IMG/VR virus record: IMGVR_UViG_3300035698_007621
Span: 1 to 33,842 of that record
DNA length: 33,842 nucleotides
Direction: 5' to 3' (one strand)
Source: a virus
Position 1 is the first letter of the stretch. Every line of letters starts with the position of its first letter. The notes under the pieces were generated by a model. That model searched no databases. It was not told the origin of the DNA and saw only the letters and a list, made by a program, of their open reading frames with translations. Shown in pieces: positions 29,447-33,842 of the stretch. Made by a program: the position numbers and the translations under genes.

Positions 29447-30175
29447 ATGAACAAAACAACAACTAAAACATTTTCGATTGATTCAGAACTTTACAAAAAA
29501 TTTGAAAAATTATGTGAATCAAGAAGTATTACCAAATCAAAAATCATACAAAAAGCAATTAAACAATTTCTTGTTGATAACATCCCAATGGAAAATACTT
29601 TTTATGTATTAAAACATGATCTTGAAATCTGTAATTATTTAACAATCACAGATAAAGAAGATGAATTTGTAGTATTAAGTAATGGAAGTAAAATTAATGT
29701 ATTTGATTTTGATAAAATCTATGAAGAAGTAGATTCAGGAGTAATAAAGACTTTAGATATTATCAGAAATAATAAATCAACTTTAACAATAGATAATCTT
29801 GGATTAAAAGATTCTTTAGAAAAAGTAGATAAATATCATGAAAAAAGTAGATTTGATACAAATCATCAAATTATTACGAAATTTAAAGATGAAAATTTAC
29901 AAGAGAGAGAACATAAGACTATATTTGAGAATCACAATTTAAATTTAGAAGATTTACAAGATGATGATGAAGAAATTGAAATTGAAAGTGTAGAAAAATT
30001 TCATAATACTAATTTTAGTGATCCAGAAAAAATAATTGATGCTTTAAATAAGATAGAAAATCCTATTGAAATAAGTAAAATAATTATGGAAAAACATATT
30101 AATGTTGTTGATAATATTGCATTAGAAAAAAATGTAGATAAATTTAAAGATATTCAAAAACAAATGCCTAAATAG
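29447..30175 (+). CDS. ribbon-helix-helix DNA-binding protein, 242 aa
   Basis: Residues 5-45 (TKTFSIDSELYKKFEKLCES, SITKSKIIQKAIKQFL) fit a ribbon-helix-helix (CopG/Arc-like) domain: a short strand with alternating residues followed by two helices. The remaining 200 residues are Lys/Glu/Asp-rich with an acidic stretch (LEDLQDDDEEIEIESVE) and no recognised fold. It is probably a phage transcription regulator acting as a dimer, but RHH domains also occur in plasmid-type and structural proteins. It starts 29 bases after the nrdJ terminator, behind an ATTTATATATAAA element at 29418-29430, so it is likely transcribed separately. Confidence 0.7.
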   Translation: MNKTTTKTFSIDSELYKKFEKLCESRSITKSKIIQKAIKQFLVDNIPMENTFYVLKHDLEICNYLTITDKEDEFVVLSNGSKINVFDFDKIYEEVDSGVIKTLDIIRNNKSTLTIDNLGLKDSLEKVDKYHEKSRFDTNHQIITKFKDENLQEREHKTIFENHNLNLEDLQDDDEEIEIESVEKFHNTNFSDPEKIIDALNKIENPIEISKIIMEKHINVVDNIALEKNVDKFKDIQKQMPK

Positions 30176-30716
30176 ATTTAGATTTAAATATTTTACAATG
30201 TGATTTATTTATTTTTATTTTATCAATAATTTCAAAATAATCATTATTAATAATTGGATATTTGCTTGGAGATATTAAAACAAAATACTCACAATTTGTA
30301 GATAAATTATACATCAAATTATTAAAATAAGATGATTCACATAAATGTAATGCATAAGAACAAATAATAGTTTGTGTTTTAATATTTAATCCATTTGTTG
30401 CAATTTCTTCAAAAGACACATTTATACATTTTTTATCAGTATTTTTGCTATAAACATCACATAAATATAGATCAATTCCAATTCCATCAGTAATAGATTT
30501 AGTATTAAGAAATGTAGTAATTTCTCCATTACCACAACCTAAATCAATAAATTTTGTAATATCTATTTTTTCTATAACCCAATCTAAGCATAAATGAATA
30601 TTATCAAGATGTGGATTTATATAGGAATTTTTATTTTGTTTATAAAAATTTTGAACTCCCAGTTTAGAATATTCATCTCTAATTCCATATTCATTTATAG
30701 ATTTAATATATTTCAT
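30168..30716 (-). CDS. class I SAM-dependent methyltransferase with tag-like N-terminus
   Basis: 182 aa. Motif I (FIDLGCGNGE, residues 56-65) binds S-adenosylmethionine, GIGIDLYLCD is the motif II strand with its acidic residue, and TQTIICSYALHLCES is the motif IV region. The target cannot be read from sequence; no DPPY/NPPY motif of DNA amino-methyltransferases is present, so a small-molecule, protein or RNA substrate is possible. The N-terminus MKYIKSINEYGI resembles the tags on the two upstream genes and holds I-N-E, a possible prohead-protease site. It is the last of three closely spaced minus-strand genes and overlaps the convergent RHH gene by eight bases. Confidence 0.7.
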   Translation of the reverse strand: MKYIKSINEYGIRDEYSKLGVQNFYKQNKNSYINPHLDNIHLCLDWVIEKIDITKFIDLGCGNGEITTFLNTKSITDGIGIDLYLCDVYSKNTDKKCINVSFEEIATNGLNIKTQTIICSYALHLCESSYFNNLMYNLSTNCEYFVLISPSKYPIINNDYFEIIDKIKINKSHCKIFKSKSI

Positions 30717-30719
30717 AAT

Positions 30720-31046
30720 TTAAGATATTTTGTCCATATAATTTTTATATGAATTTAAATAAAATTTTTCATTTTCAATATCAAAAATGAATGTTTTCTT
30801 ATTTACTTCTTTCATATTAATATAATATGCTATTGATTTTCCATCTTTTTCTATTAATTCAACATCACCAACACTTTCAATAATGAATGATATTTTTTCT
30901 AATATATTTTCAACATCAGATTTTTTTTCATAGGAATTTATAATTTCAATAATATCTTCACTATTATCATTAAAATACTTAACAATTAATTCATTTAATG
31001 TGTTATTATTATATTTTTCAAATAATTTTATATATTTCATTTTCAT
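30720..31046 (-). CDS. tagged hypothetical protein, 108 aa
   Basis: The first 14 residues, MKMKYIKLFEKYNN, are identical to those of the next gene upstream, encoded by a 40-base perfect repeat. L-F-E fits the (L/I)-x-E cleavage pattern of T4 prohead protease. After the tag the protein is small and helical with a beta-rich end (VELIEKDGKSIAYYINMKEV). No family is recognised. It is one base downstream of the preceding gene and three bases before the methyltransferase gene, forming a compact operon of tagged proteins. Confidence 0.55.
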   Translation of the reverse strand: MKMKYIKLFEKYNNNTLNELIVKYFNDNSEDIIEIINSYEKKSDVENILEKISFIIESVGDVELIEKDGKSIAYYINMKEVNKKTFIFDIENEKFYLNSYKNYMDKIS

Positions 31047-31049
31047 ATT
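31010..31049 (-). repeat. 40-base repeat encoding the MKMKYIKLFEKYN tag, copy 1
   Basis: Identical over 40 bases to 31221-31260; it covers the start region and first 13 codons of the 108-aa gene. The sequences just upstream (TTCTTTTT on the plus strand) are also similar. Confidence 0.9.
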
Positions 31050-31257
31050 ATGGTTTCTTTTTATTTGCTATTATATATTCTTCTTTACTCAAAGTTAATA
31101 CTTTATATCCAAATCCTTGTTCTCGTTTCCATTCATAACATAATGCTTCTGTTCCATAATATAACGCAATATTTGTGTTTTTTATTACATCTACTACTTT
31201 ATGGGTTTTCATATCATTGTTATATTTTTCAAATAATTTTATATATTTCATTTTCAT
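31048..31257 (-). CDS. tagged small hypothetical protein, 69 aa
   Basis: It starts with the same MKMKYIKLFEKYNN leader as the next gene, followed by an unrelated domain (MKTHKVVDVIKNTNIALYYG, then YEWKREQGFGYKVL). An internal Met directly after the leader could start a leaderless form. No family is recognised. It is the first gene of the minus-strand group, divergent from dnaJ. Confidence 0.5.
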   Translation of the reverse strand: MKMKYIKLFEKYNNDMKTHKVVDVIKNTNIALYYGTEALCYEWKREQGFGYKVLTLSKEEYIIANKKKP

Positions 31258-31260
31258 ATT
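31221..31260 (-). repeat. 40-base repeat encoding the tag, copy 2
   Basis: Perfect copy of 31010-31049, 211 bases away in direct orientation. Recombination between the copies would delete the 69-aa gene cleanly while keeping the tag on the next one. Confidence 0.9.
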
Positions 31261-31319
31261 GTGACTTCTTTTTAAATATATATTAAAAACAAAACATTAA
31301 AAAAGAAGTATAAATAAAT

Positions 31320-32342
31320 ATGAATTTAAATAAAAATTATTATCAAATACTTGAAGTAACAAATCAATCAGTAATTTCAGATATAAAAAAGAATTATAAA
31401 AAATTAGCTTTAAAATATCACCCAGATAAAAATAATGGAGATAAAGTTAAAGAAGAAAAATTTAAAGAAATTTCTGAGGCATATTCTATTATAAGTGATC
31501 CAAAAAAGAAACAAGAATATGATATGAGATCTCCACATGGGAGAAATTATTCTCCTCAACATCAAAATCCATTTGGTGGAAATTTTGGTGGTGGTGGATC
31601 ATCAATATTTGATGATATATTTGGTGATATATTTAATGGAAAACCATTTAACCCATTTCAACAACAAGAACAACAATTTCAAGAAAATTTAAATATTCAA
31701 ATAAATCTTGTTATTTCATTAAGAGATGTCTATAAGGGAACCCCAATAAATATAAAATATAAAAGAAATATTCATTGTCCTGATTGTCTTGGTACTGGAT
31801 TTGATAGAAATAGTCATTCAGATGAATGTTTTGCTTGTAATGGTACTGGAAAAGATCAATTTGGGCAACCTTGTAAATATTGTCATGGAAATGGCCGAAT
31901 ATATTCTGAAACTTGCCCTAAATGTAATGGGGAAAAAGTAATAAGTGTAGATGTTAATTTTAATTTAAGTGCAATTGAAGATATTAAAAATTCAACAACA
32001 AGAGTATTGAAAAATTATGGTCATCAATCAAAATATTTTAGAAACAAAAAAGGAAATTTATTATTAAATATTATTTATAAACAAGTAAAAGATTATAAAA
32101 TAATTGATAATAAACTTTTTTATAATTTAAATTTACATTTTGATGATGCTATAAAAGGTGCTAAAATTTCATATAAAAATTTAGATGATAGTAAATTAGA
32201 TATAAAAATTCCAAAGAAAACACAAGATGAAGATATTATTAAAATTAAAAATAAAGGATTAATATTTAATGGGAAAAGAAATGATTTATATTTTAAAATA
32301 AATATAATTATTGATTATGATAAATATCAAAAATCATTATAA
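31320..32342 (+). CDS. dnaJ: DnaJ (Hsp40) co-chaperone
   Basis: 340 aa, full type-A DnaJ architecture. The J domain is at 1-70 with HPD (34-36), followed by a Gly/Phe-rich region (PFGGNFGGGGSSIFDDIFGD, 84-103). Four zinc-finger repeats are CPDCLGTG (153-160), CFACNGTG (170-177), CKYCHGNG (185-192) and CPKCNGEK (199-206), then the C-terminal substrate-binding domains. It should stimulate ATP hydrolysis by a DnaK, presumably the host's, since no DnaK is present here. A phage might use it in virion assembly or in replication complex remodelling. It lies alone on the plus strand, divergent from the tagged gene group, and its stop overlaps the convergent 108-aa gene. Confidence 0.95.
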   Translation: MNLNKNYYQILEVTNQSVISDIKKNYKKLALKYHPDKNNGDKVKEEKFKEISEAYSIISDPKKKQEYDMRSPHGRNYSPQHQNPFGGNFGGGGSSIFDDIFGDIFNGKPFNPFQQQEQQFQENLNIQINLVISLRDVYKGTPINIKYKRNIHCPDCLGTGFDRNSHSDECFACNGTGKDQFGQPCKYCHGNGRIYSETCPKCNGEKVISVDVNFNLSAIEDIKNSTTRVLKNYGHQSKYFRNKKGNLLLNIIYKQVKDYKIIDNKLFYNLNLHFDDAIKGAKISYKNLDDSKLDIKIPKKTQDEDIIKIKNKGLIFNGKRNDLYFKINIIIDYDKYQKSL

Positions 32343-32663
32343 AATTCTTTTAAATTTTTCTTCTCTTAATAATTGTGTTGATATTTCTTTCCATTCTACT
32401 TTATTATATGATTGCCCATTAATATAAAATTCACCTTCACCACTTGGTGTTCCCAATTTATTTAAATATTCAATTGCAGGGCCAGTTAATTTATGATATT
32501 TTCCATTAAATTTATGTTCAATTCTATCTTTAAATAATATCTTTTGAATTTTAGTTTTATCTGTTAACCAATTTAATACATTAATATCTTGAATATAAAA
32601 TTCAATTAATTTTTTATTTTTTTCTTCTATATCAATTATTTTTAATATGTCTTTATATTCCAT
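32337..32663 (-). CDS. hypothetical protein, 108 aa, with HxLxGPAIEY-type repeat
   Basis: The C-terminal half contains a motif seen in many phage proteins: KFNGKYHKLTGPAIEYLNK, then GEFYINGQSYNKVEWKE. It resembles a MORN-like beta-hairpin pair (pattern G-x-x-H-x-x-x-GPA...W/F-x-INGxxY). The N-terminal half is helical. Function is unknown. It follows the small membrane protein gene by two bases. Confidence 0.5.
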   Translation of the reverse strand: MEYKDILKIIDIEEKNKKLIEFYIQDINVLNWLTDKTKIQKILFKDRIEHKFNGKYHKLTGPAIEYLNKLGTPSGEGEFYINGQSYNKVEWKEISTQLLREEKFKRIL

Positions 32664-32665
32664 AT

Positions 32666-32869
32666 TTATAATTTAATGTATTTGATTATATTCCCAATGA
32701 AATCTGTAACCCATTGACCTATAAATTGTCCTATATTTTGAGGAAATATTAATATAGAAAGAAAGAATAATAATAATATTATTTTTATTTTATTCTTTTT
32801 TAAAAATGTAATAAAATTTAAATATTTTATTTTTTTTCTTTTCGCATCTTTTTTTCTGATGTCATCCAT
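32666..32869 (-). CDS. small single-pass membrane protein, 67 aa
   Basis: A basic N-terminus (RKKDAKRKKIKYLNF) is followed by a hydrophobic helix (IKIILLLFFLSILIF) and a short amphipathic tail (FIGQWVTDFIGNIIKYIKL). The positive N-terminus suggests N-in orientation in the inner membrane. It could be a holin-like or superinfection-related protein, but nothing specific supports either. Confidence 0.55.
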   Translation of the reverse strand: MDDIRKKDAKRKKIKYLNFITFLKKNKIKIILLLFFLSILIFPQNIGQFIGQWVTDFIGNIIKYIKL

Positions 32870-32912
32870 AAAAATTATGTTTATATTATATATTCTGAAT
32901 TAAGATTATAGT

Positions 32913-33842
32913 TTATTTCTTTTTAAAAGTTTTCACCATTTTTGGAAACCATTCTTTAGTTGATAAATATAAATCTATAAAAATATTATTTTTCTTATCA
33001 TCTCTAAATATTCTTGAAATAGCTTTTGAATTAATGATAATAATTTCATCTTTATTATCTAATAATAAAACATCATATGATAAATGTCCATCATCCCATT
33101 TATTATAATTATTTATATCTAATGTGGAATTAAAAATAATATATGTATATTTCTTTTCACTGGTCCATTTAGATATTAAATTACTATCCCCACCAATTCT
33201 TTTAACTTGAATTGTTGTTCTTTCTTTTCTATAGTTCAATGCAATTACATCAATTCCACCAATATCCTGGTTAGGATTTGCTGGATTAGCATCAGAATAA
33301 GGTATTTTTGGATTAGAATTAATTAAGGTAATTACATCATCTTCAGATTTATTTGCAATGTTGGTAATATCTTGAATTATATTAAACCATTTAATAAAAT
33401 TTTCTTCTGTGAAAATAATATCTTTCTTTTTTAATAAATTGCTTATTTTTCCATAATCTTCTTCATTTGTTGAATATGTACCAATTAATTTCCCAATTAA
33501 TCCAATTATTTTTCGATTTCTTGGCATTTGATTAATAATTCTAATTAAATCTTGATCTCCATTTTTATCTAATTCATTTTTTAAATTAATTATAATTGAA
33601 CTATCTCCTTTATATTTATATACCCAAGCAAATATTAAAAATCTAAATAAACTTGCATAATTTAATGGTGTTACTCTATTTTGTTTTAATAAATCTTGTT
33701 TATATGTTGATGGATTAATTGTTCTTATATTTAATTTACCATTATTTTTAATTGTTGTATATTCATTAATAAATGGGTATGTTAAAAGATAATTTTTATC
33801 ATTATTAATATTTTCTTTTATGTAATTATTATATTTCTTTAT
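32913..33842 (-). CDS. partial nuclease-like protein (Mrr/PD-(D/E)xK type), entering from the right edge
   Basis: The frame is open from the window edge (33842) to the stop at 32913, at least 309 residues. The ATG at 33527 is internal, because coding-like sequence continues upstream (NPSTYKQDLL, LNYASLFRFLIFAWVYKYKG). The likely active-site block is GGIDVIALNY...TTIQVKR, with Asp at 33249-33251 and the QVKR codons near 33199-33210. This is the (D)-x(n)-(E/Q)-x-K layout of restriction-endonuclease-like proteins such as Mrr. It might degrade host DNA or act in recombination. The nuclease assignment is moderate, the partial status certain. Confidence 0.55.
   Translation of the reverse strand: MKKYNNYIKENINNDKNYLLTYPFINEYTTIKNNGKLNIRTINPSTYKQDLLKQNRVTPLNYASLFRFLIFAWVYKYKGDSSIIINLKNELDKNGDQDLIRIINQMPRNRKIIGLIGKLIGTYSTNEEDYGKISNLLKKKDIIFTEENFIKWFNIIQDITNIANKSEDDVITLINSNPKIPYSDANPANPNQDIGGIDVIALNYRKERTTIQVKRIGGDSNLISKWTSEKKYTYIIFNSTLDINNYNKWDDGHLSYDVLLLDNKDEIIIINSKAISRIFRDDKKNNIFIDLYLSTKEWFPKMVKTFKKK

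Noticed and set aside
1-33842. tRNA genes
   Set aside because: No cloverleaf with a T-arm GTTCRA-type sequence was seen in the intergenic stretches; a proper scan with a tRNA model would settle this.

Overview
The window looks like part of a T4-like contractile-tailed (myovirus) phage genome of very high A+T content, probably infecting a member of the Bacteroidota. The phage assignment rests on recognisable homologues of T4 gp32 (single-strand binding), UvsX (recombinase), gp41 (replicative helicase), gp5 and gp27 (baseplate spike and hub) and further tail/baseplate-type proteins. The host guess rests on three things: a clear TTTG-N19-TATCTTTG promoter (the Bacteroidota -33/-7 pattern), the absence of Shine-Dalgarno sequences before almost all starts, and a 32-base piece of bacterial 16S rRNA sequence of Bacteroidota type inserted at 550-581.

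Layout. 1-1600: small unknown genes, a two-helix membrane-protein gene broken by the 16S fragment, and a complete ClpP protease. 1600-3330: gp32 on the minus strand behind a long A/U-repeat leader, then a small unknown gene. 3396-7583: a 1395-residue fibre-like structural protein. 7600-8564: an overlapping spanin-like pair and a small gene. 8700-11450: small proteins, several with short N-termini resembling T4 capsid-targeting sequences. 11487-19158 (mostly minus strand): baseplate block with a gp5-like spike carrying an M15 peptidase, a tube- or baseplate-like protein, a gp27-like hub, a gp53-like protein and a further baseplate/tube protein. 19200-20100: small genes. 20289-29357 (plus strand): replication and nucleotide block with uvsX, the gp41 helicase, an acidic protein and a class II ribonucleotide reductase. 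29447-33842: a ribbon-helix-helix protein, a methyltransferase and two small proteins with shared N-terminal tags, DnaJ, small genes, and a nuclease-like gene running off the window.

The most striking system is a pair of fractured genes flanking the helicase. uvsX and nrdJ are each broken by a split intein. Each N-terminal gene ends in an N-intein, each C-terminal gene carries a C-intein, and a homing-type endonuclease lies between the halves. The two endonucleases belong to different types and the +1 residues differ (Thr in UvsX, Cys in NrdJ), so two separate invasions are likely. In nrdJ the endonuclease is free-standing and overlaps the C-intein gene by ATGA. In uvsX it is fused to the C-intein through a run of 12 A; losing one A would recreate the same overlap. 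Both recombination and dNTP supply should therefore depend on protein trans-splicing.

A second theme is N-terminal tags of the form MKYIKLFE, ending in (L/I)-x-E, on otherwise unrelated small proteins including a methyltransferase and a possible ADP-ribosyltransferase-like protein. By analogy with T4 internal proteins, these could be packaged in the capsid and injected with the DNA. No tRNA gene or CRISPR array was seen.
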